Position numbers and translations under genes: made by a program. Below the pieces are notes generated by a model. That model saw only the letters and a program-made list of their open reading frames with translations. It was not told the origin of the DNA and did no database searches. From NCBI RefSeq assembly GCF_041296385.1, contig NW_027183611.1, positions 112,810-176,809 of the forward strand: DNA of 64,000 nucleotides, read 5' to 3'. The stretch's first letter is position 1; the number at the start of each line of letters is the position of its first letter. Shown piece by piece: positions 20,640 through 33,903 of the stretch. This DNA comes from Aphelocoma coerulescens (taxonomy: Eukaryota > Chordata > Aves > Passeriformes > Corvidae).

Positions 20640-22114
20640 CGTCTATCGGCGAAGGAAGCTGCCTAGCCGCAGTGTGTTGTGCTCAGTTTCCAGGCTGCTT
20701 CGAGAAGGGGCACCTTGAAGAACGCCTTCTTTCTCGACGCGTCCTTCTGGGTGCGCTCAAGCTGCGTGGACTCTGCAACACGGCAGGGTGCAAGCAACTG
20801 TTTCTGGCCAGGTTGTGTGATGATGGAGTGCAAGGGCTGCGCCTTACTCTCGGAAGCTGCCGGAGCATTCTCATCAGCTGAATGCGCTTGTGAAGCAGCT
20901 CTCTGCTGGACTTTGGAAGCCGGCACGCTGAGCCCCTTAGAATGCCTGCCCGCTGCCCGGCTGCTGCGTTCTTCGCCTTCTGTGCTCTGGATGGCGAACT
21001 GAAGCCCAGCGATGGCTTTGAGCTGTCCCGCTCTTCAGCGCGTGTATAACTGCACGCATCCACAGTGCTCTGTGCACGGATTTTCCTCAGCTCGAGGTGC
21101 AATCATTTTCTTGCTGGTTTACAGTGTCCAAAGCGTCCGTGGAGCTCTCGCTCGGCCAAATGCGTCAAGAGAGAAGCCCTTGCTGGATTCGCCTTTCGCT
21201 GGCCAAGACTTTCAACACAGCACCACAATCCGGGCGACGACGAGGAGGAAAGGGGGAACATCTTTTCGTCCTGGCACGTTCTTCTGTGCGGGACGTCTGT
21301 CCGCATCTTCGCTCTCTGCAAGGCTGGAAGGTGCGCGGTGGTACTCGGAAGCGAGAAGAAGGCTGCAGAGAGCACCGCGCTCTGCCGGCGCTGTGCAGGC
21401 TGTACAGGCAAGAAGCCTAGCCCTGGAATGTGGTGCAAATACAAGCTTCCACGCATCGGGGGCAAGCTCTGGGTAAGCTCGCTGACCTAAAAGTGTTCTG
21501 TGGGCGAGACGCAGCCGAGAAGCTCTCCCTTAAGGTTCAGGCTACCACGCAGACGGAAGGTGCCGCTACCTAGCGCTGCGAGGGAAAGTGCATAGCCCAG
21601 GCGTGTTTCGGCAGAAGCAGCAGCCTGGAGGCTTTCGCTGCCGGCACCGTGCTCTCTGGGCGAGAAGCAGACGACCGTTCGTCTGCAGCGAAACGAAAGC
21701 GCGACGTGGTACGAAGGGGCAGAAGAACGAAGGCACAGAGCAGCACCGGGCTGCCGTGCGACTCGCACAGGCTGCAAGAGGAAGCGTGCCTGCCACTCGC
21801 TCGTTCGCGGATTCACTTTAGCAGTCGGAAACAGAAAGCTCGACTTGCGGCTACTTGTGCTGCTGCCTAGTTCTCTTCCAGTAGCCCCTGGAAACAATGA
21901 TGCTCGGTTTATGCTTCGAGACGCAGCGATCACGGTGGTAGGTGCGGTGGAGAAGGGAAAGCCAGCGTGCAGAGGACAGTTTCTCGTTGCTCTACGTGAG
22001 GCAAGGGGAAGGTTCAGCCCAGCAGTGGCTGTTGCTCCTGGAGCCTTTTTCTTTGGGAGCAGCTGCTGCAAGCGGGCAACGGAGCTGCGAGAGTGCCTAA
22101 TGGGTGGGACGGCA
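20640..22114 (+). repeat. Unit 15, variants at 1096 and 1259
   Basis: A at 1096 (window 21735), T at 1259 (21898), G at 1104: same markers as unit 3. Confidence 0.97.
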
Positions 22115-23589
22115 CGTCTATCGGCGAAGGAAGCTGCCTAGCCGCAGTGTGTTGTGCTCAGTTTCCAGGCTGCTTCGAGAAGGGGCACCTTGAAGAACGC
22201 CTTCTTTCTCGACGCGTCCTTCTGGGTGCGCTCAAGCTGCGTGGACTCTGCAACACGGCAGGGTGCAAGCAACTGTTTCTGGCCAGGTTGTGTGATGATG
22301 GAGTGCAAGGGCTGCGCCTTACTCTCGGAAGCTGCCGGAGCATTCTCATCAGCTGAATGCGCTTGTGAAGCAGCTCTCTGCTGGACTTTGGAAGCCGGCA
22401 CGCTGAGCCCCTTAGAATGCCTGCCCGCTGCCCGGCTGCTGCGTTCTTCGCCTTCTGTGCTCTGGATGGCGAACTGAAGCCCAGCGATGGCTTTGAGCTG
22501 TCCCGCTCTTCAGCGCGTGTATAACTGCACGCATCCACAGTGCTCTGTGCACGGATTTTCCTCAGCTCGAGGTGCAATCATTTTCTTGCTGGTTTACAGT
22601 GTCCAAAGCGTCCGTGGAGCTCTCGCTCGGCCAAATGCGTCAAGAGAGAAGCCCTTGCTGGATTCGCCTTTCGCTGGCCAAGACTTTCAACACAGCACCA
22701 CAATCCGGGCGACGACGAGGAGGAAAGGGGGAACATCTTTTCGTCCTGGCACGTTCTTCTGTGCGGGACGTCTGTCCGCATCTTCGCTCTCTGCAAGGCT
22801 GGAAGGTGCGCGGTGGTACTCGGAAGCGAGAAGAAGGCTGCAGAGAGCACCGTGCTCTGCCGGCGCTGTGCAGGCTGTACAGGCAAGAAGCCTAGCCCTG
22901 GAATGTGGTGCAAATACAAGCTTCCACGCATCGGGGGCAAGCTCTGGGTAAGCTCGCTGACCTAAAAGTGTTCTGTGGGCGAGACGCAGCCGAGAAGCTC
23001 TCCCTTAAGGTTCAGGCTACCACGCAGACGGAAGGTGCCGCTACCTAGCGCTGCGAGGGAAAGTGCATAGCCCAGGCGTGTTTCGGCAGAAGCAGCAGCC
23101 TGGAGGCTTTCGCTGCCGGCACCGTGCTCTCTGGGCGAGAAGCAGACGACCGTTCGTCTGCAGCGAAACGAAAGCGCGACGTGGTACGAAGGGGCAGAAG
23201 AACGAAGGCGCAGAGCACCACCGGGCTGCCGTGCGACTCGCACAGGCTGCAAGAGGAAGCGTGCCTGCCACTCGCTCGTTCGCGGATTCACTTTAGCAGT
23301 CGGAAACAGAAAGCTCGACTTGCGGCTACTTGTGCTGCTGCCTAGTTCTCTTCCAGTAGCCCCTGGAAACAACGATGCTCGGTTTATGCTTCGAGACGCA
23401 GCGATCACGGTGGTAGGTGCGGTGGAGAAGGGAAAGCCAGCGTGCAGAGGACAGTTTCTCGTTGCTCTACGTGAGGCAAGGGGAAGGTTCAGCCCAGCAG
23501 TGGCTGTTGCTCCTGGAGCCTTTTTCTTTGGGAGCAGCTGCTGCAAGCGGGCAACGGAGCTGCGAGAGTGCCTAATGGGTGGGACGGCA
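22115..23589 (+). repeat. Unit 16, T at 739
   Basis: T at 739 (window 22853), C at 1104: same markers as unit 4. Confidence 0.97.
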
Positions 23590-25064
23590 CGTCTATCGGC
23601 GAAGGAAGCTGCCTAGCCGCAGTGTGTTGTGCTCAGTTTCCAGGCTGCTTCGAGAAGGGGCACCTTGAAGAACGCCTTCTTTCTTGACGCGTCCTTCTGG
23701 GTGCGCTCAAGCTGCGTGGACTCTGCAACACGGCAGGGTGCAAGCAACTGTTTCTGGCCAGGTTGTGTGATGATGGAGTGCAAGGGCTGCGCCTTACTCT
23801 CGGAAGCTGCCGGAGCATTCTCATCAGCTGAATGCGCTTGTGAAGCAGCTCTCTGCTGGACTTTGGAAGCCGGCACGCTGAGCCCCTTAGAATGCCTGCC
23901 CGCTGCCCGGCTGCTGCGTTCTTCGCCTTCTGTGCTCTGGATGGCGAACTGAAGCCCAGCGATGGCTTTGAGCTGTCCCGCTCTTCAGCGCGTGTATAAC
24001 TGCACGCATCCACAGTGCTCTGTGCACGGATTTTCCTCAGCTCGAGGTGCAATCATTTTCTTGCTGGTTTACAGTGTCCAAAGCGTCCGTGGAGCTCTCG
24101 CTCGGCCAAATGCGTCAAGAGAGAAGCCCTTGCTGGATTCGCCTTTCGCTGGCCAAGACTTTCAACACAGCACCACAATCCGGGCGACGACGAGGAGGAA
24201 AGGGGGAACATCTTTTCGTCCTGGCACGTTCTTCTGTGCGGGACGTCTGTCCGCATCTTCGCTCTCTGCAAGGCTGGAAGGTGCGCGGTGGTACTCGGAA
24301 GCGAGAAGAAGGCTGCAGAGAGCACCGCGCTCTGCCGGCGCTGTGCAGGCTGTACAGGCAAGAAGCCTAGCCCTGGAATGTGGTGCAAATACAAGCTTCC
24401 ACGCATCGGGGGCAAGCTCTGGGTAAGCTCGCTGACCTAAAAGTGTTCTGTGGGCGAGACGCAGCCGAGAAGCTCTCCCTTAAGGTTCAGGCTACCACGC
24501 AGACGGAAGGTGCCGCTACCTAGCGCTGCGAGGGAAAGTGCATAGCCCAGGCGTGTTTCGGCAGAAGCAGCAGCCTGGAGGCTTTCGCTGCCGGCACCGT
24601 GCTCTCTGGGCGAGAAGCAGACGACCGTTCGTCTGCAGCGAAACGAAAGCGCGACGTGGTACGAAGGGGCAGAAGAACGAAGGCGCAGAGCACCACCGGG
24701 CTGCCGTGCGACTCGCACAGGCTGCAAGAGGAAGCGTGCCTGCCACTCGCTCGTTCGCGGATTCACTTTAGCAGTCGGAAACAGAAAGCTCGACTTGCGG
24801 CTACTTGTGCTGCTGCCTAGTTCTCTTCCAGTAGCCCCTGGAAACAACGATGCTCGGTTTATGCTTCGAGACGCAGCGATCACGGTGGTAGGTGCGGTGG
24901 AGAAGGGAAAGCCAGCGTGCAGAGGACAGTTTCTCGTTGCTCTACGTGAGGCAAGGGGAAGGTTCAGCCCAGCAGTGGCTGTTGCTCCTGGAGCCTTTTT
25001 CTTTGGGAGCAGCTGCTGCAAGCGGGCAACGGAGCTGCGAGAGTGCCTAATGGGTGGGACGGCA
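23590..25064 (+). repeat. Unit 17, T at 96
   Basis: T at 96 (window 23685), C at 1104: same markers as unit 5. Confidence 0.97.
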
Positions 25065-26539
25065 CGTCTATCGGCGAAGGAAGCTGCCTAGCCGCAGTGT
25101 GTTGTGCTCAGTTTCCAGGCTGCTTCGAGAAGGGGCACCTTGAAGAACGCCTTCTTTCTCGACGCGTCCTTCTGGGTGCGCTCAAGCTGCGTGGACTCTG
25201 CAACACGGCAGGGTGCAAGCAACTGTTTCTGGCCAGGTTGTGTGATGATGGAGTGCAAGGGCTGCGCCTTACTCTCGGAAGCTGCCGGAGCATTCTCATC
25301 AGCTGAATGCGCTTGTGAAGCAGCTCTCTGCTGGACTTTGGAAGCCGGCACGCTGAGCCCCTTAGAATGCCTGCCCGCTGCCCGGCTGCTGCGTTCTTCG
25401 CCTTCTGTGCTCTGGATGGCGAACTGAAGCCCAGCGATGGCTTTGAGCTGTCCCGCTCTTCAGCGCGTGTATAACTGCACGCATCCACAGTGCTCTGTGC
25501 ACGGATTTTCCTCAGCTCGAGGTGCAATCATTTTCTTGCTGGTTTACAGTGTCCAAAGCGTCCGTGGAGCTCTCGCTCGGCCAAATGCGTCAAGAGAGAA
25601 GCCCTTGCTGGATTCGCCTTTCGCTGGCCAAGACTTTCAACACAGCACCACAATCCGGGCGACGACGAGGAGGAAAGGGGGAACATCTTTTCGTCCTGGC
25701 ACGTTCTTCTGTGCGGGACGTCTGTCCGCATCTTCGCTCTCTGCAAGGCTGGAAGGTGCGCGGTGGTACTCGGAAGCGAGAAGAAGGCTGCAGAGAGCAC
25801 CGCGCTCTGCCGGCGCTGTGCAGGCTGTACAGGCAAGAAGCCTAGCCCTGGAATGTGGTGCAAATACAAGCTTCCACGCATCGGGGGCAAGCTCTGGGTA
25901 AGCTCGCTGACCTAAAAGTGTTCTGTGGGCGAGACGCAGCCGAGAAGCTCTCCCTTAAGGTTCAGGCTACCACGCAGACGGAAGGTGCCGCTACCTAGCG
26001 CTGCGAGGGAAAGTGCATAGCCCAGGCGTGTTTCGGCAGAAGCAGCAGCCTGGAGGCTTTCGCTGCCGGCACCGTGCTCTCTGGGCGAGAAGCAGACGAC
26101 CGTTCGTCTGCAGCGAAACGAAAGCGCGACGTGGTACGAAGGGGCAGAAGAACGAAGGCGCAGAGCACCACCGGGCTGCCGTGCGACTCGCACAGGCTGC
26201 AAGAGGAAGCGTGCCTGCCACTCGCTCGTTCGCGGATTCACTTTAGCAGTCGGAAACAGAAAGCTCGACTTGCGGCTACTTGTGCTGCTGCCTAGTTCTC
26301 TTCCAGTAGCCCCTGGAAACAACGATGCTCGGTTTATGCTTCGAGACGCAGCGATCACGGTGGTAGGTGCGGTGGAGAAGGGAAAGCCAGCGTGCAGAGG
26401 ACAGTTTCTCGTTGCTCTACGTGAGGCAAGGGGAAGGTTCAGCCCAGCAGTGGCTGTTGCTCCTGGAGCCTTTTTCTTTGGGAGCAGCTGCTGCAAGCGG
26501 GCAACGGAGCTGCGAGAGTGCCTAATGGGTGGGACGGCA
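25065..26539 (+). repeat. Unit 18
   Basis: Consensus; C at 1104. Confidence 0.97.
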
Positions 26540-28014
26540 CGTCTATCGGCGAAGGAAGCTGCCTAGCCGCAGTGTGTTGTGCTCAGTTTCCAGGCTGCTT
26601 CGAGAAGGGGCACCTTGAAGAACGCCTTCTTTCTCGACGCGTCCTTCTGGGTGCGCTCAAGCTGCGTGGACTCTGCAACACGGCAGGGTGCAAGCAACTG
26701 TTTCTGGCCAGGTTGTGTGATGATGGAGTGCAAGGGCTGCGCCTTACTCTCGGAAGCTGCCGGAGCATTCTCATCAGCTGAATGCGCTTGTGAAGCAGCT
26801 CTCTGCTGGACTTTGGAAGCCGGCACGCTGAGCCCCTTAGAATGCCTGCCCGCTGCCCGGCTGCTGCGTTCTTCGCCTTCTGTGCTCTGGATGGCGAACT
26901 GAAGCCCAGCGATGGCTTTGAGCTGTCCCGCTCTTCAGCGCGTGTATAACTGCACGCATCCACAGTGCTCTGTGCACGGATTTTCCTCAGCTCGAGGTGC
27001 AATCATTTTCTTGCTGGTTTACAGTGTCCAAAGCGTCCGTGGAGCTCTCGCTCGGCCAAATGCGTCAAGAGAGAAGCCCTTGCTGGATTCGCCTTTCGCT
27101 GGCCAAGACTTTCAACACAGCACCACAATCCGGGCGACGACGAGGAGGAAAGGGGGAACATCTTTTCGTCCTGGCACGTTCTTCTGTGCGGGACGTCTGT
27201 CCGCATCTTCGCTCTCTGCAAGGCTGGAAGGTGCGCGGTGGTACTCGGAAGCGAGAAGAAGGCTGCAGAGAGCACCGCGCTCTGCCGGCGCTGTGCAGGC
27301 TGTACAGGCAAGAAGCCTAGCCCTGGAATGTGGTGCAAATACAAGCTTCCACGCATCGGGGGCAAGCTCTGGGTAAGCTCGCTGACCTAAAAGTGTTCTG
27401 TGGGCGAGACGCAGCCGAGAAGCTCTCCCTTAAGGTTCAGGCTACCACGCAGACGGAAGGTGCCGCTACCTAGCGCTGCGAGGGAAAGTGCATAGCCCAG
27501 GCGTGTTTCGGCAGAAGCAGCAGCCTGGAGGCTTTCGCTGCCGGCACCGTGCTCTCTGGGCGAGAAGCAGACGACCGTTCGTCTGCAGCGAAACGAAAGC
27601 GCGACGTGGTACGAAGGGGCAGAAGAACGAAGGCGCAGAGCACCACCGGGCTGCCGTGCGACTCGCACAGGCTGCAAGAGGAAGCGTGCCTGCCACTCGC
27701 TCGTTCGCGGATTCACTTTAGCAGTCGGAAACAGAAAGCTCGACTTGCGGCTACTTGTGCTGCTGCCTAGTTCTCTTCCAGTAGCCCCTGGAAACAACGA
27801 TGCTCGGTTTATGCTTCGAGACGCAGCGATCACGGTGGTAGGTGCGGTGGAGAAGGGAAAGCCAGCGTGCAGAGGACAGTTTCTCGTTGCTCTACGTGAG
27901 GCAAGGGGAAGGTTCAGCCCAGCAGTGGCTGTTGCTCCTGGAGCCTTTTTCTTTGGGAGCAGCTGCTGCAAGCGGGCAACGGAGCTGCGAGAGTGCCTAA
28001 TGGGTGGGACGGCA
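26540..28014 (+). repeat. Unit 19
   Basis: Consensus; C at 1104. It is full length, whereas unit 7, twelve units to the left, is short. Confidence 0.97.
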
Positions 28015-29489
28015 CGTCTATCGGCGAAGGAAGCTGCCTAGCCGCAGTGTGTTGTGCTCAGTTTCCAGGCTGCTTCGAGAAGGGGCACCTTGAAGAACGC
28101 CTTCTTTCTCGACGCGTCCTTCTGGGTGCGCTCAAGCTGCGTGGACTCTGCAACACGGCAGGGTGCAAGCAACTGTTTCTGGCCAGGTTGTGTGATGATG
28201 GAGTGCAAGGGCTGCGCCTTACTCTCGGAAGCTGCCGGAGCATTCTCATCAGCTGAATGCGCTTGTGAAGCAGCTCTCTGCTGGACTTTGGAAGCCGGCA
28301 CGCTGAGCCCCTTAGAATGCCTGCCCGCTGCCCGGCTGCTGCGTTCTTCGCCTTCTGTGCTCTGGATGGCGAACTGAAGCCCAGCGATGGCTTTGAGCTG
28401 TCCCGCTCTTCAGCGCGTGTATAACTGCACGCATCCACAGTGCTCTGTGCACGGATTTTCCTCAGCTCGAGGTGCAATCATTTTCTTGCTGGTTTACAGT
28501 GTCCAAAGCGTCCGTGGAGCTCTCGCTCGGCCAAATGCGTCAAGAGAGAAGCCCTTGCTGGATTCGCCTTTCGCTGGCCAAGACTTTCAACACAGCACCA
28601 CAATCCGGGCGACGACGAGGAGGAAAGGGGGAACATCTTTTCGTCCTGGCACGTTCTTCTGTGCGGGACGTCTGTCCGCATCTTCGCTCTCTGCAAGGCT
28701 GGAAGGTGCGCGGTGGTACTCGGAAGCGAGAAGAAGGCTGCAGAGAGCACCGCGCTCTGCCGGCGCTGTGCAGGCTGTACAGGCAAGAAGCCTAGCCCTG
28801 GAATGTGGTGCAAATACAAGCTTCCACGCATCGGGGGCAAGCTCTGGGTAAGCTCGCTGACCTAAAAGTGTTCTGTGGGCGAGACGCAGCCGAGAAGCTC
28901 TCCCTTAAGGTTCAGGCTACCACGCAGACGGAAGGTGCCGCTACCTAGCGCTGCGAGGGAAAGTGCATAGCCCAGGCGTGTTTCGGCAGAAGCAGCAGCC
29001 TGGAGGCTTTCGCTGCCGGCACCGTGCTCTCTGGGCGAGAAGCAGACGACCGTTCGTCTGCAGCGAAACGAAAGCGCGACGTGGTACGAAGGGGCAGAAG
29101 AACGAAGGCGCAGAGCACCACCGGGCTGCCGTGCGACTCGCACAGGCTGCAAGAGGAAGCGTGCCTGCCACTCGCTCGTTCGCGGATTCACTTTAGCAGT
29201 CGGAAACAGAAAGCTCGACTTGCGGCTACTTGTGCTGCTGCCTAGTTCTCTTCCAGTAGCCCCTGGAAACAACGATGCTCGGTTTATGCTTCGAGACGCA
29301 GCGATCACGGTGGTAGGTGCGGTGGAGAAGGGAAAGCCAGCGTGCAGAGGACAGTTTCTCGTTGCTCTACGTGAGGCAAGGGGAAGGTTCAGCCCAGCAG
29401 TGGCTGTTGCTCCTGGAGCCTTTTTCTTTGGGAGCAGCTGCTGCAAGCGGGCAACGGAGCTGCGAGAGTGCCTAATGGGTGGGACGGCA
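28015..29489 (+). repeat. Unit 20
   Basis: Consensus; C at 1104. Confidence 0.97.
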
Positions 29490-30964
29490 CGTCTATCAGC
29501 GAAGGAAGCTGCCTAGCCGCAGTGTGTTGTGCTCAGTTTCCAGGCTGCTTCGAGAAGGGGCACCTTGAAGAACGCCTTCTTTCTCGACGCGTCCTTCTGG
29601 GTGCGCTCAAGCTGCGTGGACTCTGCAACACGGCAGGGTGCAAGCAACTGTTTCTGGCCAGGTTGTGTGATGATGGAGTGCAAGGGCTGCGCCTTACTCT
29701 CGGAAGCTGCCGGAGCATTCTCATCAGCTGAATGCGCTTGTGAAGCAGCTCTCTGCTGGACTTTGGAAGCCGGCACGCTGAGCCCCTTAGAATGCCTGCC
29801 CGCTGCCCGGCTGCTGCGTTCTTCGCCTTCTGTGCTCTGGATGGCGAACTGAAGCCCAGCGATGGCTTTGAGCTGTCCCGCTCTTCAGCGCGTGTATAAC
29901 TGCACGCATCCACAGTGCTCTGTGCACGGATTTTCCTCAGCTCGAGGTGCAATCATTTTCTTGCTGGTTTACAGTGTCCAAAGCGTCCGTGGAGCTCTCG
30001 CTCGGCCAAATGCGTCAAGAGAGAAGCCCTTGCTGGATTCGCCTTTCGCTGGCCAAGACTTTCAACACAGCACCACAATCCGGGCGACGACGAGGAGGAA
30101 AGGGGGAACATCTTTTCGTCCTGGCACGTTCTTCTGTGCGGGACGTCTGTCCGCATCTTCGCTCTCTGCAAGGCTGGAAGGTGCGCGGTGGTACTCGGAA
30201 GCGAGAAGAAGGCTGCAGAGAGCACCGCGCTCTGCCGGCGCTGTGCAGGCTGTACAGGCAAGAAGCCTAGCCCTGGAATGTGGTGCAAATACAAGCTTCC
30301 ACGCATCGGGGGCAAGCTCTGGGTAAGCTCGCTGACCTAAAAGTGTTCTGTGGGCGAGACGCAGCCGAGAAGCTCTCCCTTAAGGTTCAGGCTACCACGC
30401 AGACGGAAGGTGCCGCTACCTAGCGCTGCGAGGGAAAGTGCATAGCCCAGGCGTGTTTCAGCAGAAGCAGCAGCCTGGAGGCTTTCGCTGCCGGCACCGT
30501 GCTCTCTGGGCGAGAAGCAGACGACCGTTCGTCTGCAGCGAAACGAAAGCGCGACGTGGTACGAAGGGGCAGAAGAACGAAGGCGCAGAGCACCACCGGG
30601 CTGCCGTGCGACTCGCACAGGCTGCAAGAGGAAGCGTGCCTGCCACTCGCTCGTTCGCGGATTCACTTTAGCAGTCGGAAACAGAAAGCTCGACTTGCGG
30701 CTACTTGTGCTGCTGCCTAGTTCTCTTCCAGTAGCCCCTGGAAACAACGATGCTCGGTTTATGCTTCGAGACGCAGCGATCACGGTGGTAGGTGCGGTGG
30801 AGAAGGGAAAGCCAGCGTGCAGAGGACAGTTTCTCGTTGCTCTACGTGAGGCAAGGGGAAGGTTCAGCCCAGCAGTGGCTGTTGCTCCTGGAGCCTTTTT
30901 CTTTGGGAGCAGCTGCTGCAAGCGGGCAACGGAGCTGCGAGAGTGCCTAATGGGTGGGACGGCA
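29490..30964 (+). repeat. Unit 21, A at 971, private A at 9
   Basis: A at 9 (window 29498), private, and A at 971 (30460), shared with units 30 and 39; both are CpG losses. C at 1104. First of the three '971-A' units that precede a short unit. Confidence 0.97.
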
Positions 30965-32428
30965 CGTCTATCGGCGAAGGAAGCTGCCTAGCCGCAGTGT
31001 GTTGTGCTCAGTTTCCAGGCTGCTTCGAGAAGGGGCACCTTGAAGAACGCCTTCTTTCTCGACGCGTCCTTCTGGGTGCGCTCAAGCTGCGTGGACTCTG
31101 CAACACGGCAGGGTGCAAGCAACTGTTTCTGGCCAGGTTGTGTGATGATGGAGTGCAAGGGCTGCGCCTTACTCGCGGAAGCTGCCGGAGCATTCTCATC
31201 AGCTGAATGCGCTTGTGAAGCAGCTCTCTGCTGGACTTTGGAAGCCGGCACGCTGAGCCCCTTAGAATGCCTGCCCGCTGCCCGGCTGCTGCGTTCTTCG
31301 CCTTCTGTGCTCTGGATGGAGAACTGAAGCCCAGCGATGGCTTTGAGCTGTCCCGCTCTTCAGCGCGTGTATAACTGCACGCATCCACAGTGCTCTGTGC
31401 ACGGATTTTCCTCAGCTCGAGGTGCAATCATTTTCTTGCTGGTTTACAGTGTCCAAAGCGTCCGTGGAGCTCTCGCTCGGCCAAATGCGTCAAGAGAGAA
31501 GCCCTTGCTGGATTCGCCTTTCGCTGGCCAAGACTTTCAACACAGCACCACAATCCGGGCGACGACGAGGAGGAAAGGGGGAACATCTTTTCGTCCTGGC
31601 ACGTTCTTCTGTGCGGGACGTCTGTCCGCATCTTCGCTCTCTGCAAGGCTGGAAGGTGCGCGGTGGTACTCGGAAGCGAGAAGAAGGCTGCAGAGAGCAC
31701 CGCGCTCTGCCGGCGCTGTGCAGGCTGTACAGGCAAGAAGCCTAGCCCTGGAATGTGGTGCAAATACAAGCTTCCACGCATCGGGGGCAAGCTCGCTGAC
31801 CTAAAAGTGTTCTGTGGGCGAGACACAGCCGAGAAGCTCTCCCTTAAGGTTCAGGCTACCACGCAGACGGAAGGTGCCGCTACCTAGCGCTGCGAGGGAA
31901 AGTGCATAGCCCAGGCGTGTTTCGGCAGAAGCAGCAGCCTGGAGGCTTTCGCTGCCGGCACCGTGCTCTCTGGGCGAGAAGCAGACGACCGTTCGTCTGC
32001 AGCGAAACGAAAGCGCGACGTGGTACGAAGGGGCAGAAGAACGAAGGCGCAGAGCAGCACCGGGCTGCCGTGCGACTCGCACAGGCTGCAAGAGGAAGCG
32101 TGCCTGCCACTCGCTCGTTCGCGGATTCACTTTAGCAGTCGGAAACAGAAAGCTCGACTTGCGGCTACTTGTGCTGCTGCCTAGTTCTCTTCCAGTAGCC
32201 CCTGGAAACAACGATGCTCGGTTTATGCTTCGAGACGCAGCGATCACGGTGGTAGGTGCGGTGGAGAAGGGAAAGCCAGCGTGCAGAGGACAGTTTCTCG
32301 TTGCTCTACGTGAGGCAAGGGGAAGGTTCAGCCCAGCAGTGGCTGTTGCTCCTGGAGCCTTTTTCTTTGGGAGCAGCTGCTGCAAGCGGGCAACGGAGCT
32401 GCGAGAGTGCCTAATGGGTGGGACGGCA
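30965..32428 (+). repeat. Unit 22, short form, most variant unit
   Basis: G at 211 (window 31175), private A at 356 (31320), the 11-bp deletion (junction at 31794/31795), A at 872 (31825), and G at 1104. The 211 change and the deletion are shared with units 31 and 40, the 872 change only with unit 8. Four differences in one copy is the highest in the array. Confidence 0.97.
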
Positions 32429-33903
32429 CGTCTATCGGCGAAGGAAGCTGCCTAGCCGCAGTGTGTTGTGCTCAGTTTCCAGGCTGCTTCGAGAAGGGGC
32501 ACCTTGAAGAACGCCTTCTTTCTCGACGCGTCCTTCTGGGTGCGCTCAAGCTGCGTGGACTCTGCAACACGGCAGGGTGCAAGCAACTGTTTCTGGCCAG
32601 GTTGTGTGATGATGGAGTGCAAGGGCTGCGCCTTACTCTCGGAAGCTGCCGGAGCATTCTCATCAGCTGAATGCGCTTGTGAAGCAGCTCTCTGCTGGAC
32701 TTTGGAAGCCGGCACGCTGAGCCCCTTAGAATGCCTGCCCGCTGCCCGGCTGCTGCGTTCTTCGCCTTCTGTGCTCTGGATGGCGAACTGAAGCCCAGCG
32801 ATGGCTTTGAGCTGTCCCGCTCTTCAGCGCGTGTATAACTGCACGCATCCACAGTGCTCTGTGCACGGATTTTCCTCAGCTCGAGGTGCAATCATTTTCT
32901 TGCTGGTTTACAGTGTCCAAAGCGTCCGTGGAGCTCTCGCTCGGCCAAATGCGTCAAGAGAGAAGCCCTTGCTGGATTCGCCTTTCGCTGGCCAAGACTT
33001 TCAACACAGCACCACAATCCGGGCGACGACGAGGAGGAAAGGGGGAACATCTTTTCGTCCTGGCACGTTCTTCTGTGCGGGACGTCTGTCCGCATCTTCG
33101 CTCTCTGCAAGGCTGGAAGGTGCGCGGTGGTACTCGGAAGCGAGAAGAAGGCTGCAGAGAGCACCGCGCTCTGCCGGCGCTGTGCAGGCTGTACAGGCAA
33201 GAAGCCTAGCCCTGGAATGTGGTGCAAATACAAGCTTCCACGCATCGGGGGCAAGCTCTGGGTAAGCTCGCTGACCTAAAAGTGTTCTGTGGGCGAGACG
33301 CAGCCGAGAAGCTCTCCCTTAAGGTTCAGGCTACCACGCAGACGGAAGGTGCCGCTACCTAGCGCTGCGAGGGAAAGTGCATAGCCCAGGCGTGTTTCGG
33401 CAGAAGCAGCAGCCTGGAGGCTTTCGCTGCCGGCACCGTGCTCTCTGGGCGAGAAGCAGACGACCGTTCGTCTGCAGCGAAACGAAAGCGCGACGTGGTA
33501 CGAAGGGGCAGAAGAACGAAGGCGCAGAGCACCACCGGGCTGCCGTGCGACTCGCACAGGCTGCAAGAGGAAGCGTGCCTGCCACTCGCTCGTTCGCGGA
33601 TTCACTTTAGCAGTCGGAAACAGAAAGCTCGACTTGCGGCTACTTGTGCTGCTGCCTAGTTCTCTTCCAGTAGCCCCTGGAAACAACGATGCTCGGTTTA
33701 TGCTTCGAGACGCAGCGATCACGGTGGTAGGTGCGGTGGAGAAGGGAAAGCCAGCGTGCAGAGGACAGTTTCTCGTTGCTCTACGTGAGGCAAGGGGAAG
33801 GTTCAGCCCAGCAGTGGCTGTTGCTCCTGGAGCCTTTTTCTTTGGGAGCAGCTGCTGCAAGCGGGCAACGGAGCTGCGAGAGTGCCTAATGGGTGGGACG
33901 GCA
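32429..33903 (+). repeat. Unit 23
   Basis: Consensus; C at 1104. Confidence 0.97.

Larger units (their letters stand above)
19165..25064 (+). repeat. Four-unit marked block, right copy (units 14-17)
   Basis: Matches units 2-5 at all five single-base markers and at 1104. The offset is 17,689 bp, that is eleven full units and one short unit (unit 7). Confidence 0.88.
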
